From assembly GCF_042453785.1 (NCBI RefSeq), contig NC_091671.1:39443501-39507500 (forward strand): a stretch of DNA of 64,000 nt, read 5' to 3'. Position 1 is the stretch's first letter. The number at the start of each line of letters is the position of its first letter. The DNA is from Malus domestica (taxonomy: Eukaryota > Streptophyta > Magnoliopsida > Rosales > Rosaceae). The notes beneath the pieces were generated by a model. The model saw only the letters and a list, made by a program, of their open reading frames with translations. It did not search any database and had not been told where the DNA came from. Made by a program: the position numbers and the translations under genes. Shown here one piece after another: positions 46,371 to 61,092 of this stretch.

Positions 46371-47264
46371 TTATTATTGTGGAATTTTGATCTTTGGTGA
46401 GCTTTTACGTACAATCCAAAATCCCAAATCAAATCTAAGTTTTTATTAGTGAAAGCTTTTTCTTTCCCAAAACACTTCCCCAAGTGGAAAAACCTCAATT
46501 ATATTTTATGAGCAATTTTTTGGTAGTTTAACTGTAATTTCTAAGACTATTTTAAAAGGAGATGTCAAATATACCAAATAGGATTAAAAGATATTTAGGT
46601 GTTCTCCAATGGATATGTCATATATGATGTGGCATGTGAGTTATTTGACTCCTTGCTTTTTAGCTGTCTTTTTTTACAGCAAATAAAAAATGAGTCAAAT
46701 ATATTTAATTGATTTTTTTAATATATGGGTCCCATTAACAACCAATAAAATAAAAATTACAATTAATTTTGCTTATTTTTAAATAGTTAATGTAACTTTA
46801 GGCCCAATAAAATAATAAAATAAATATTTGACACATCAATTGGAAAATAAGAGAATTTAGCACTTGTATTCAATTTGATACATCAGCCATCAAATAAAAT
46901 TTTGACATATTATATTTAACATCTTATTTGAAAATGCTCTAACGACATATTTACTTATTTGAGAACTATCGTGAATTAGAAAAAATTAAAAATTAAAGAC
47001 ATAATAAAGGAGTATAAGTCGATATAACTACCCCAAATCAATCTATTTACGAATTAAAATATGATTCAACCAAAAAAATATTAGATTATCGATTATGACA
47101 CGAAAACACATACCTATTCCTTTCCTAGTAAAAACGCATGAAAGTATTATAAACAAAAAGCAAATTACAATATTCTCCTTTGTGAGTAGGAATCCAAGCC
47201 CTACCAACGACAAGTAGTACCCTTTTATTGTAAGTAGAAGGACCAAACCCTGCTGGCAATTAGC
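46371..47264. other. AT-rich intergenic DNA
   Basis: No gene was seen. 46555-46940 contains weakly complementary ends (GATGTCAAATAT near the left, ATATTTAACATC near the right) and may be another MITE. Confidence 0.4.
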
Positions 47265-47470
47265 GGAATAGGATCCTTGCCGGATTATTTTTTTGGAAAT
47301 CCTAGAGATTTTATGATCGTAATCGTTTATCGTATATTGTACAATCAGAAATCATTTCAAAATTTAAAGTTTAAAATTAAATATAAATAGTACCTAACGA
47401 AAATTGATCTCACGATATGCAATGAACAGTCACGATCATAGAATCCCTAAGATCCCTAGGAAAAGGATCC
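47265..47470. mobile_element. GGATCC-family MITE, variant
   Basis: GGAATAGGATCCTTGCCGG at the left mirrors AAAGGATCCGGCAATGATC at the right. The inner arms AACCGTTTATCGTATATTG and its complement match the copy at 17225-17410. Confidence 0.75.
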
Positions 47471-47530
47471 GGCAATGATCATTTTCCAACCTCTCAAGTT
47501 CCACGTCAGATAAAAAATCTCATGTTAAAC

Positions 47531-47751
47531 GAATCCGGGTCCTCGCCGGATCCTCTTTACCAGAATCCGGGAATCCATAAATCATGTACGTTAATCGTAC
47601 ATCGTGTGATAAGAAATTATTTTGAATATTTTTATTTAAAATTAAACACAAACAGTACTTGACAAAAACTGATCGTACAATGTACGAAAAACGAATATAA
47701 TTCACGAATCTTCAAGATCCTCACTAAAAGGGTTCAGGAGGATCCTGTTGG
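47531..47751. mobile_element. GGATCC-family MITE with 9-bp TSD upstream of the LRR gene
   Basis: 221 bp from GAATCCGGGTCCTC to GGATCCTGTTGG. ATGTTAAAC occurs on both sides (47522-47530 and 47752-47760). It ends about 550 bp before the LRR gene start. Confidence 0.85.
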
Positions 47752-48308
47752 ATGTTAAACCGCAATGTCACGTGATCCCCGCCGTCCATAGTGCGCCAAC
47801 CTGGATCCCGAACCTGAGGCCCCGCCTTCCACGTAGGCTCGGACAGCCGTTTGACCCCGAATCCAACGCCCAATAAAGAAACAAAAACAGTAACATTAAT
47901 AATAATAATAAAATAAATAAAAATTGAAGAACTCCTTCAGTGGCTCTGTTTACAGTATAGCAGCAGAGTGAGTTACTGCGTCTTCTCCGAGAAGCCAAAA
48001 CCCCCAAAAATAATCAGAAAAAAAGCAGAAATCTTTGGATGAAATCTGAGCTCGAGTAGAATTACAGTATAAGATTCAATCGATTGCCTTCTTCTCCAAG
48101 CCACCATCTTTTTTTGTGGATGCTTAATGTTTCCCACCATTAAAGTTATCACCGCTCTGTGATTTCCCCTTTCCCACGAGAAATCTGTAGCTTCTCTCAC
48201 GGAAAAGCGCTTTTCTTCCCCACCAGAAGCACTTTCTTCCTCCCCCCTATAAAACCCATACCGCCAAACCCATTTCTTTCACTCACAGAGTGTCGGAGCT
48301 TGCTTCCA

Positions 48309-49526
48309 ATGGCGGAAAAGCAGAGGAGTAATGGGTTTGTGTGCATTGTGTTCTTCCTCTGTTTGATTCAGTGGAATCCCATTCCCATTCCTGTCGCCGT
48401 CGCCATTCTCGAACCGGTTGATTTCCTGGCTCTGCAATCGATTCGGAAGTCGCTGGAAGACATGCCGGGATCAAATTACTTCTCTTCCTGGGACTTCACC
48501 TCCGACCCCTGCAACTTCGCCGGCGTCTACTGCGACTCCGACAAGGTTATTTCCCTCAATCTCGGCGACCCAAGAGCCGATGCGCCGGGTCTGACGGGTC
48601 GGCTCGACTCGGCAATCGGCAGGCTTTCTGCACTCGCCGAGCTATCAATCGTTCCGGGTCGGATCTTCGGCGCTCTGCCCCAGTCAATCTCCCAGCTGAA
48701 GAGCCTCCGGTTCCTCGCCGTCAGCCGCAACTTCATCTCCGGTCCGATTCCGGCGAGTCTGGGCCAGCTCAGCAACCTCAGAACGCTCGACCTCAGCTAC
48801 AACCTCTTCGCCGGAGCAATCCCCACCTCCGTCGCATCCCTCCCGGAGCTTTCCAACCTCATACTCTGCCACAACCGCCTCTCCGGTTCTGTCCCTCCGT
48901 TCACCTCCCAAACCCTGACCCGGCTCGACTTAAAGCACAACGACCTCTCCGGTTCGCTCGCCCCCGACTCCCTCCCTCCATCTCTCCAATACCTCTCTCT
49001 CTCCTGGAACCGGCTCTCCGGTCCGGTCGACCGACTTCTGAACCGGCTCGACCAGCTCAACTACCTCGACCTAAGCATGAACCAGTTCACGGGTACGATT
49101 CCGGGTCGGATCTTCACATTCCCAATCACAAACCTCCAACTGCAGAGAAACTCGTTTTCGGGTCGGATCCTACCGGATAATCAAGTTTCAATCGCTACCA
49201 TTGATCTCAGCTACAATCGGCTATCCGGTGAAATCTCGCCGTTGTTCTCGACCGTACAGAGCCTCTACTTGAACAACAACCGGTTCACGGGTCAGGTTCC
49301 GGGTAGCTTCGTGGACCGGCTATTGGCGGCGAACATACAGATACTGTATTTACAGCACAACTTTCTGACGGGGATTCAGATCAATCCGACCGCTGAGATT
49401 CCGGTGAGCAGCTCGCTGTGTCTGCAGTATAATTGCATGGTCCCGCCCATACAGACGCCGTGCCCGCTCAAGGCTGGGAACCAGAAGACTCGGCCGACGG
49501 CGCAGTGTAACGAGTGGAGGGGTTAA
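48309..49526 (+). CDS. Secreted leucine-rich-repeat protein (LRR-only)
   Basis: An intronless ORF of 405 aa starting MAEKQRSNGF. A hydrophobic signal peptide covers about residues 9-31. An LRRNT-type cap with the plant signature (DFLALQSIRKSL, then SWDFTSDPCNFAGVYC) covers about 35-78. About ten plant-type LRRs (LxxLxLSxNxLSGPIP pattern) follow to about residue 370. The C-terminal cap has paired Cys (LCLQYNC, then TPCPL). There is no transmembrane helix or kinase domain, so it is probably apoplastic, like DRT100/PGIP-type LRR proteins. Its close relatives are conserved in dicots but I do not know a proven function. The base composition is GC-richer than the surroundings. The frame is open upstream of the chosen ATG, but the signal peptide fixes the start. 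Confidence 0.9.
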   Translation: MAEKQRSNGFVCIVFFLCLIQWNPIPIPVAVAILEPVDFLALQSIRKSLEDMPGSNYFSSWDFTSDPCNFAGVYCDSDKVISLNLGDPRADAPGLTGRLDSAIGRLSALAELSIVPGRIFGALPQSISQLKSLRFLAVSRNFISGPIPASLGQLSNLRTLDLSYNLFAGAIPTSVASLPELSNLILCHNRLSGSVPPFTSQTLTRLDLKHNDLSGSLAPDSLPPSLQYLSLSWNRLSGPVDRLLNRLDQLNYLDLSMNQFTGTIPGRIFTFPITNLQLQRNSFSGRILPDNQVSIATIDLSYNRLSGEISPLFSTVQSLYLNNNRFTGQVPGSFVDRLLAANIQILYLQHNFLTGIQINPTAEIPVSSSLCLQYNCMVPPIQTPCPLKAGNQKTRPTAQCNEWRG

Positions 49527-51795
49527 ATTGGGAAATTCGTATGGCATTTATTTTTTATTTTATTTTTAAAGGAGAGTTAATATTTTGTTACGTTTTGTGG
49601 GTTGGGGGTTATTTTAAGATTCATTTATTTATTTTGGGGTGAAATATGAATAATGAAAAGATTGTGGATAGTCAGAGATAGTGTAACCATGTAGGGAAAT
49701 TCATGCTCTACTATTTTGTTATTATAAATATGAAGAATTTTTTGACATAAACATGAATATTTCGTGGTGTGTAAAGACTGTGTGCCGCTAAACAAATCAT
49801 TAAATTGAAGTTTTATGGAATAAAGTGGAGGCTGTGTGCCGCTAGATGCTAGACAAATTGTTACGTGCGGTTGCTTGGTTTGAGTTTTGAATGATTAGTT
49901 TTTAGAATTCATAAATTGCTGAATTACTTTGATGAGAAAGAAAAATTGGGTTGGGAGATTGAAGAAATTGGGTAATATTATGCAACCTCATGTCAACCTT
50001 GATCACAAAGCCCTCCCTAAGTTTGTTTTACAAACGCTAAGATGTGACAGTCACACTGAAATTTTTTCGAGTTATGATTGTTTTGATGAGCAGCCTCCTC
50101 TTCATTTGCTTTCTTTCTGATAGAAGAAGATAGAGAAGCACTGTGTGGGGTGCTTCTGCTTTTCAGCTTTTGCCATGCACGGGCTTCAGACCAAATTACA
50201 CTATTCATGATTGGAGCCAGCTGCATGGCTAGTTGCGAGAAATGTGAAGCAACAGTCTCTCATTATTTCACACTTTGGGAACCTGATGCTTTATTCACTC
50301 CATCGTATAACAATAGTTTATCTTATGCTGCAGTTAGGTAATTGACAGTTGACACTTTGACCTTCACATTGTATATCTGCGATACTTGTATTGCATATTG
50401 CATATATGCGATTCAATATAAAATATAACACAACCTGTTTTTAACACCTATAATGGTGGGTGGTGATAGAGAAAGACATGGCCTTTTCCGAAGATATATC
50501 TGTCTCTTCCTACGACATTCATCACATGATGAGTTCTATAGGATAATTTATTATTCTGTCATGTACAGTGTTGATAAGTGGGTGCTATATGCGGCTTAGC
50601 CACATGATTAGTACCATAAGAATAGGTAGAGAGAAAAAAAGAGAAATATCCGGTTGTATGCAAGAATCTCGAGCCAATCGTGGATATATGCTGGCAAGTC
50701 GCAAAATAACACGTTAAAATAGTAGAACAAGGGCATATTTAGTTCAACCTAGAGAGTCTATGGTTGTATTTTTCCTCTTGAAAGCTATATAATCTTGCCC
50801 TTCTTTCTTATGTAAGCCATGGGAGAGGACATGTGAAGGTAGCTGGGATTAGGTGGGAGTTGGATCGACAAAGAGTACAGAGAGGAGAGAGAGGGAGCCC
50901 ATGAAAGGAGAAGAACAAAGCTAGCAGGCAACACAAGCTACAACAAGGTAATGACACTTCAACTAAAATAAAAAGAAAACCAATTGACTCCTTTGTTGTC
51001 TCTTCTTCTTGGTCTCTAGGGTTTTGGTTACTGCAGGCCAAACTCAACCCAATTTCTTTATTCCCTAGTCCCCACACATAGGATGTCACTGTGATAGTAT
51101 TATAGACGAATCACGCCTTAACATGTATTTTGAAGTTTTCCTATAAAAATGAAGAGAAACTTCAGTAAGGGTGTCACGTGATCGTACATGTAAGATAAGT
51201 TACTAAAAAGTTGTCACGTCGACACGAACGAGGCCAGATTAACCATAATGTACAGAGTTTCAGAGTGAGGATGAAACCAAGAAAGGGATCTACTTTCCCT
51301 ATTAAGGTTTTTCCCCTAAACATATTTGACCGACTTATAATACAGTTTAACGTAAATTTTTAGTTGCATGAAAAGAATTTTATTTTCTATTGCTATTGTA
51401 AATTTGACTTCCCGAGATTTATTTCATAACACCGTTGATAACAGTGTGACTCTGTGAGTTCAAAAGATGTGGCAACTTGGGCTCAAATTGAACTCAAATT
51501 TCCGGCTGATTGTGTGAATTTGGTTTCAAGTTACAGGAATCGAACTCAAAATTTCCGGTCCAATGCGACAAAGCATCATATGATTTCTTTTCGAAAATCT
51601 GGGAGCACTCGAAAGTAACCAAACGAAAAAACAAGAACCAGTACAAATAGGAATGGTTTGGAAGATCGATAAATCATATTTAGCACGTACATGGCTATTT
51701 ATTTATGTACAACTGAATCTGGTGAATGAAATTATTAATGCACGCATCCAATGCAGATACATTCGCCGGATCGTGTGAAACTCCGTTCAGTTTGT
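49527..51795. other. Intergenic, convergent 3' ends of the LRR and LEC14B genes
   Basis: Contains the LRR 3' UTR and spacer. A short perfect hairpin AGAAGCAC...GTGCTTCT is at about 50135-50160. No gene recognised. Confidence 0.45.
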
Positions 51796-54700
51796 TCAAT
51801 AAAACTGTCTCCTCCAGAGTCTCTTTCGGGGGTAAGGCGCCGGCGCTTCTCCACTCCCGGGGAATTCCCATCTAACAACTCCCCCGTCCCAAGAAGAGCT
51901 TATGAGCATCGGGTAATAGGGGTGCCAGCTACAGTCTCTTACAGGTTCTTTATGATGCTTGAGCGTTGCAACTTGGGCTCCAGTCACCTACAAAGATTTA
52001 ACCGAAATTACCATAAACTACGGACTGAATTCCTAGCAGAGAGAATAAAATGCACAGCACATACCAAATCATATATATAAACGTAAGAGTTATGAGACCC
52101 CGTGTAGATGTACTTCTGACCGGTGCTGCAAATTTAAGGTAGATGAAATCTGTCAAAAAGTCTCGAACAATACAAATGACAATACTGAAAACGGGGTAAG
52201 AAGCTTGTACCGAAATTTAATTGAGTCGAAAGCAGTTGAACACTGCATTTGAACATAAAAAACTTGACTAGGATCTGAAAACAGATTCCAGACCTCTAGA
52301 GAAATATGAAGAAAAAGATTTTTACTAACGCTTACCTATATGCCGGAGAAAAGTAGCAGCGAATAAGCGTGCGCAAGACTGAATGTCCTCTATACGTGGC
52401 TACTGATTGATCAGAGGGATGTTTCATATCTTTTGCCTGAGATGGGTAGTCCATCCATCCGTAATCCCAATCAGAAATCCTAATCCCTGGAGTGCTGGAA
52501 CAAATTGAAGGATTGTTATTCTCTAGCAGTAGCAAAATAACTGGAAATTTCAAGCGACCAAACTTTCATGGCCCGAATAAAGTAATTTAGAGCTATACAA
52601 CGAAGCCCTTCCAAACTATCCTGATCTTGAATGAAAAGATGATATTTTGATGTTTGTAACAGGATTAATATCAGTGTTCACTTTTTTTTGGGATAAACGA
52701 TAGGACAATCTACTAAACTACGGGGAGGGGGATTCAAACATGGGACCTCAAGTGCATGCGCAAATGCTCTTAACCGAGCTACAAGCCACTTGCAATATCA
52801 TAGTGTTCACCGACCATGATTAAATAGTAGAAACATTAAATTCATATGATTCCAAGGGAACCAGGGGAAGCTAGGATGTTAACATACCGAGTGGGACTAG
52901 AAGAAATTTTCCTGATATCCCAAAGTTTAATGGTCTGATCTTTACCATTCGAAATGAAATAACGACCATCTCCCTTGCTGTCAATGAATGCAATACCTTC
53001 TAGGTGTCCTGTCAAGACTCCTGCTGGCTTCCCTGTGGTTTTAAGGCAACGTCTGTCCCACACCTGCACAAAGCCACACCTTATATGAGTTTCCAGATGC
53101 ATCTCATGTGAGTCAAATAATGACAGAAATTTTACCTAACAGAGAGTATCATCACTCTCAGACGTAGTTATGGACAACGGGAAACTCAAAACTAGAAGTA
53201 ACATGGACGACAAGTTTACCTTACAGAGAGTATCGTCACTCCCAGAATAAATAAGATGGTCACTTTCATCGGCAAAGCATACAGTGTTCACATCAGACTG
53301 CAAAATAAAGCACCATTCAAATTTCCAACCTCTAAGGTTCCACTCTCATTCAAAGAGCAGTCAACACATTACACTTCAGTATTCTTCAATATGACAAGGA
53401 AAACAGTAAAAGAAAACAACAATATTGAAGAATAAGGACAATCAATAGATGAAATACAAAAGGACAAGATAGAATCATAAAAGCGTTCAGAAATGCTTAT
53501 ACAGAGTGTGCCGGAATCCGAAGGGAGAGCTTATTGGCTTCAAGATCATAAACATATATGGAATCATCACTACTTCCAGCAACAAGTTCATGCCCATCTG
53601 TTGAGAATTTTATGGAGAAAATACCAAATGAGTACCCTCCATCATCATCACCAGAGGAAAAATCCAAACCCTCATGGATTTCCTGCATATAAAATCATTC
53701 TCTGAATGTCAGCAAACTTATCATCAAAGCAAAACTAAATCCCAGTTTCAGAAGAAATTTTGCACACCCAATATCTTCCCTGAGTGTTTCTAACAAGTAG
53801 AACTGTAGAAGACAAGAGAATTGTTGAAAATGCAAACTCTAGAAAATTCGAAAAAACATAAGAGAGCACATTTGTATACCGTTATATTTGCAGGAGACTC
53901 CGTTTCAGAAGATCCCACATCTACCATATGAACAATAGGGGACATACTCGCATAAACCTGAAATTGCGGAACACAAATTAAATAAAGATTAGATTTTTGA
54001 GAAGCATTGCCATGTAGACCTCTGGGTGTTTTGAGAGATTATTAATAGCTTCCTATTTCCGTACATTTAGTGCTTGATATGCATATATAGTACTTTGATA
54101 TCCTTCCTTACACCATCATTTCATTAATCATGATTTCTTGTTTCATATCGAAGGCCAAGGGACTAATTTTTCATGAAATTAAGATAACAATATACAGGGC
54201 CTCACAAGATGGCGTTGATCCGGGGAAAGAGACGTATCAGTGACAGACCATTGCATACTTTTGGCATGGATGTTCTTCTGGACTTTCCACCCTCTATCCA
54301 CATTGTATATTCTAATATGGCTATCCTGCAACAAACATTTGAACAATAACTAAAGTCAAGCCCATCATATCATCGACAACCCCTGTATTTGAAATTTACA
54401 CATTTCCAAGTTCAAATATCTTTCAGCTTCGTAACTGAAGAAACAACGCCGCTATCTTTTGATTTCTTTTCAATTGGTAGATGAACTCAATAAAGAATAG
54501 AGGCCAGGACAATTTGCCAACTTTAGCATCGAGTGCGAGCAATAAACATGTTACCTGAAACCCAGCAATGAAAAGAGATCCATCTGCCGAAAACTGAGAT
54601 ACATAAGCTCGGCTAGACATTTTGTCGACAAGCCAAGGACCATTGACCGGCAAATATCTACTTAGAACATGGCAACGATCTGCGGATGAGAACCTTCCCC

Positions 54701-54950
54701 CTCTTCCCGAATAATTACCCTCTCGACCAGCAAGCATCCTGATCGTGGAAACAGGTAAGTCCTGCCTTCTAGGTCCAATTCGGGTAAGCCGCTCATTGGG
54801 ATTTGATCTCAACTTTGTGAGCTGGGCTACTTCATGCTCTATATTATGCAATGGTTTGTTGGGATGGAGGGCAGCATTTCCATGATCAAAATGGTCGGAT
54901 TCTGGTATCAATCTACTGAGTGAATATCCCATCTCATCAAATTCATCCAT
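51796..54950 (-). CDS. LEC14B: LEC14B / DCAF11-like WD40 repeat protein
   Basis: Nine coding exons on the minus strand, in order: 54950-54555, 54325-54206, 53957-53880, 53682-53503, 53297-53220, 53063-52888, 52494-52336, 52125-52065 and 51987-51796. They join in frame to about 479 aa, close to the LEC14B length I know. The ATG is at 54950. A 5'-UTR intron separates it from a leader exon ending at 55439. Seven WD-type blades follow an acidic N-terminus, e.g. SADGSLFIAGFQ, VCFADESDHLIYSGSDDTL and PVRDCSWHPYYPMLISSSWDG. Two WDxR boxes (W286-R289 and W332-R335) suggest a DDB1-binding substrate receptor for CUL4 ligases. Orthology to human DCAF11 is family knowledge. The substrate is unknown. Confidence 0.92.
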
Positions 54951-54967
54951 CAACCGCGGCCGCGGCG

Positions 54968-55600
54968 CCTATAACAACATTATCATACATCTTCAGTCAT
55001 TAATAACAACAAATGTATGTAACATAAAAACAGCAAATGTCAATCCTGCAAATTTAAGCCACAAAAAAAAAAAAAAAAAAAAAAAAAAAGCATTACAGTT
55101 GCTTCCCAATCATGTCACAATCCCACAAATTTAAGCCATAAAAAAAACAGCAAAAGTAACATAAGAACAACCAAGTTGCTAGATTTTCCATTCCATCAAC
55201 AACATATGTCCTAAATATTTTCTATGATGCACCTCAAGCTGCTAACTTTTTTGGGAAATTCTGCAAATACAAGAACCAGCTCCCAACCCTACAACCTTAA
55301 ATCCAAGAACACTGTCATCCTCGGACTACAAATTCAACTAAATGGTTTTCGAGGATTAAGAAGTAAGAACCCAATTGCCAGTAAAGAAAGTCAAAGGACA
55401 AAAAAAAAAAAAGAGAGGAGAGAGAAACTCTTGCTTACCTCTTTTGGGTGGAAAGAGTGATGAACTGGGTACCAAGATGGGGACTTTATGGTGGGTTTTT
55501 GGTTAAGCAAGCAGAGGTTTCATTGAATTTGGAGGTGGATTAATGGATAATCAGGATTAAGAGTATCAGTAGTAGAGATTATTAATGGAGTTTGTGAAAT
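54968..55600 (-). other. 5' UTR exon and leader intron of LEC14B
   Basis: A GTAAGC donor (minus strand, exon end 55439) and an ATAG acceptor before 54968 delimit a leader intron of about 470 bp. The intron holds a 27-nt poly-A run at about 55063-55089. The leader exon extends upstream an unknown distance toward about 55600. Confidence 0.6.
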
Positions 55601-56922
<1,322 letters not shown>

Positions 56923-58789
56923 TGAAAGCTGAAGGAAAAATTTTGTCCTAGCTAAGAACAAGTATGAACATTTGAATACATATGCATACTATTAACTCAT
57001 TAATATAGGCATGCATCCAAAAACAATTCAATAAAACCCATGACTTTCAAAGCCTAGTATATGGTGAACCAAAATAAACTCTTTAACAACATTAAAGAGA
57101 AAGAAGAATTTAGTGATTCTTTACCCTTGAAGCTCATCCTTGTTTACACAAGGGATTCACCCAAGTGGAGGGCCTTCAAGTCACCTCCATGCTCCTTGAA
57201 TCCTTCTTGTGTTTTCCTCCCTTTAGTGCTCCTTTGATGATTTGAGGAAAAAAGATTTGTTCTCCAAAACACCAAAAGCTTGATGTCTCTAAGTCTTTTC
57301 ACCAAGGTTGTATCTTGTGAAGATGATATGGATGATTAAAAGAAGAAGAGATTGCTAGATGTTTCTTCCTTTAATGGCCGGCCTCTTAGAAGAAATAGAG
57401 AGAAAATGTCTCACCCAATTTCAACTTGAAAACCCTTGAAGCTATAAAGTTGAATTTATACTTCATTTCTTTGGTGAGTGGCAAACTTGCAATTAAGTAA
57501 ACTTTGCCCTTCCAACCCTAATGGCCGGCCTCCTTGGTGTTATTGGGCTATTTGCCCATTTTGTTTTAGTTGTCATACAACTTAAACATAATGGGCATTT
57601 TGGACCAAAACGCTTTTGGGCCCCGAAACCCAAAACCAACATATAAGCCCAATACGAACCTTTCGTATAATTAATTAACTAATTAATTAATCTTGACCAT
57701 TCTTCAATTAAACCATTTAATTGCTTATCCATTTCATTTGATTTCTTCACATACATCCTTACTCGGTGTACGATCCATTAGGTTCTAATTAGCGAGGCAG
57801 TGGGCGATGTTACTCTTAACTATCGATTGTGAATTGAAACCACATTTCAATTCTCCCTTTTATTGATTAGTATTTGCTAACCATTAGGGCTTCCACAAAC
57901 CATGGTTGACGCCTAGCAGCATGTCATGGTTAGCCAAGCTAAGTAGAATTGGTTGGAGAACCTATCCAGTTACAACTACAATGCAATACGGTCATTCTCT
58001 AATACAATACTCTTAATCACATAGTTTAAGTGATAGTTTGTTTCATGTCTACTATCCAATGTGATACTTTCTTATATGATTCCCTTGAATATGATTTGGA
58101 ACATCCTTCCTTTAGTCATATTCATTTGCTTTGGCCAAAGACTTTAGAATCATATCTTAGAGTATTCTCCCTCCACCATGGAAGGTTAGAGATCCCTTGT
58201 TGTACATTCATATGCCTACATGACTAGATAGCTTGACCCCAACAATGCCGTGGACACTCCGAGGGAATGCCATTGACAGGATCAAAGATCAAGGACCTAA
58301 CCATTAGACATCTATGATGCCTCAGGTCAAAGGACTACTTTGCATATTGCAACCTTAGAGTTCTTACATGACATGTATGTTCGAACTCTGATTTGATCGT
58401 AGTTCAGTGTACTCGATTACTCTTTCGAGCACCTATGTGTCTGTCTTAGTGTCCAACACCAAATCACTTGAGACTAGTCATACTCACGCTTGAGTCAACA
58501 TAACACATACTAACCTTAGCGGATTGTCAATGCCCAATTGGCAATCCTATGGCTAGGAACGTTTTAGGAATGAACATAAGAGAAAGGTCTCGATAATCTA
58601 ACTCACTTAGATCACTTATCTCTTAGAACAAATACATTCCTTGGATTCACTTATTGCTTAAACACATGATGCAATAAACAGTGATTAACAATAAGATTTG
58701 CCCTCCATTAAACATATAAAAGTTTAACATAATAAGTATTCCAAAAACTATTACATCAAATGAGTGGCTTTATGGGCATACTTCCAACA
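56923..58789 (-). repeat. Probable 3' LTR of a Ty1/copia element
   Basis: The inner edge is firm: on the minus strand AAGTGGGAGA (PPT) is followed by TTGTTGGAAGTATGCCC, a typical copia LTR start. The outer edge at about 56923 (TGAAAGCTGAAGG on the plus strand) is a guess from TG termini. The partner LTR is absent, so the length cannot be verified. Confidence 0.5.
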
Positions 58790-58799
58790 ATCTCCCACT
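58790..58799 (-). promoter_or_regulatory. Polypurine tract of the copia remnant
   Basis: AGTGGGAGA on the minus strand directly before the LTR. Confidence 0.75.
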
Positions 58800-58804
58800 T
58801 GCAC

Positions 58805-59822
58805 TCAAAGCCACCTTCCCATGTATCTAATACCCATCTTTTCCATATGACGGTCAAGCTGGATTTGAGACATTGGCTTTGTTAGTGGATCTGCTACGTT
58901 ATCGGCTGAAGCAACTTTGAGGATGTTTATTTTCCCCTCGGCAGCATATCTTCTAATGATATTAAAGCGTCTGTCAATATGCTTGTTCTTTTGATGTGCC
59001 CTGGGTTCCTTGGCTTGAGCTATCGCCCCACTATTATCACAGTACAAAGTTACTGGTGATGTAATGGTTGGAACCACTCCAAGTTCAGTAATGAACTTCT
59101 TCATCCAGAACGCTTCTTTGCCGGCTTCAGCTGCAGCGACATATTCAGCCTCTGTCGTGGAATCAGCAATTACACTTTGCTTCTTGCTTTTCCAACTGAC
59201 AGCCCCACCATTCAGAGTGAATACATATCCGGAGTTGGAACTTCTATCATCGACGTCAGATTGGAAATCTGCGTCTGTATAGCCTTCCACTCGCAACTCT
59301 GCTGCTCCTCCATATACAAGGAACATGTCCTTAGTTCTTCTTAAGTACTTAAGGACCGTCTTGACAGCTGTCCAGTGTTCTGATCCTGGGTTAGATTGAT
59401 ATCGACTAGTAATGCTCACAGCATATGCGATATCAGGCCTTGTGCATATCATGGCATACATGAGACTCCCTATGGCAGAAGCATAAGGAATACAACTCAT
59501 TTGCCGTATCTCTTCAGGAGTCTTAGGTTCCATGGATTTAGAAAGGTGAATTCCATGTCCAACAGGAAGAAAACCTTTCTTAGATTGTTCCATTTGGAAC
59601 CTACTTAGCACCTTATCAATGTATATAGATTGGGATAATCCAATTAATTTTCTGGATCTATCACGATAGAGCTTTATCCCAAGTACATAAGATGCATCTC
59701 CTAAATCTTTCATGTGGAAGGTTTTGGACAACCACATTTTTACAGAAGAAAGTACTGCAGTGTCATTCCCGAATAGTAATATGTCATCTACATATAACAC
59801 TAGGAATACTACTGCCTCCCCA
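58805..59822 (-). pseudogene. Ty1/copia Pol C-terminus (RT and RNase H), 5'-truncated
   Basis: The open frame covers the end of reverse transcriptase, starting at the YVDDI catalytic box near 59790, then the connection (YLRRTKDMFLVYGG) and RNase H with GYTDADF, TEAEYVAA and YCDNSGA. It ends properly before the PPT. Gag, protease, integrase and most of RT are missing. At about 59822 the copia sequence stops abruptly. No internal stop was seen in the retained part. Confidence 0.93.
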
Positions 59823-60313
<491 letters not shown>

Positions 60314-60437
60314 TTAATTAACATCTCGTTTTTTATTGACCTCCTACTTCCTTTAATCCGCGGGATGTCAAATTTAGGTTACTGCTCAATTATATTAGTG
60401 TAATTTTGACCTCCCGCGATTAACAAGAACACAAAAT

Positions 60438-60511
60438 CACGCCCTGTAGGATTTGAACCTACGACATCGGGTTTTGGAGACCCACGTTCTACCGAGCTGA
60501 ACTAAGAGCAC
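60438..60511 (-). tRNA. trnW-CCA: trnW-CCA, plastid-derived copy
   Basis: 74 nt on the minus strand. The anticodon loop TCTCCAAAA gives CCA. The T-arm GGTTCAAATCC is intact. Acceptor-stem pairs include G-T wobbles. Probably not expressed. Confidence 0.9.
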
Positions 60512-60683
60512 TTTATTATCACAATAAATATTTTGTAACCCCAATTTATCTTGCATATATATATATATATATATATATATACTATAAAAAATAAAAATGA
60601 AATATTTATTTAATTATGTATGTACAATTTTATTAATTGATCTCAATTGATCCCTCGTTACTGCTCAGAAGATAAGTAATAGG

Positions 60684-60757
60684 TAGGGATGACATGATTT
60701 GAACCCATGACATTTTGTACCCAAAACAAGCGCGCTACCAAATGGCGCTACATCCCT
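60684..60757 (-). tRNA. trnP-UGG: trnP-UGG, plastid-derived copy
   Basis: 74 nt on the minus strand, AGGGATG...CATCCCTA. The anticodon loop TTTTGGGTA gives UGG. The D-arm differs from the plastid form (GCCATTTGG). Confidence 0.88.
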
Positions 60758-61092
60758 TTCAATTGGTCTACAGTGTCATTGTAGAGAATCCCTGTCTTGT
60801 TTTCCACATCTTTATTTCCTACATTGATATACACAAACTATCTTATCATTTCTTCCTTCTTCCTTTTGGTCTCATATATCATATAACAAACATATAATAT
60901 GGTAAAAGACTTATATAAAGTATGAAATAAATATGAAATCTACCACAAAAAAATTAATATTTTTTTGGAATTTAAGGCGGAAATGGACGTATTTTTTCTT
61001 TTAATAAATATCTATTTTGTACATTTCAATTTGAATTATGAACTCTGCGTACAAGTGGTAAGTCATTAACTACATATACACATCCGCGTACA
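60758..61092. other. trnP-psaJ spacer ending at a deletion junction
   Basis: AT-rich plastid spacer. psaJ should follow but no psaJ sequence is present. The 3' end of rpl33 begins directly near 61093. Confidence 0.6.

Noticed and set aside
50128-50160. Possible miR156/157 precursor (GAAGATAGAGAAGCAC)
   Set aside because: It resembles miR157 only partly, with inserted bases, and the local hairpin AGAAGCAC/GTGCTTCT is too short for a miRNA precursor.
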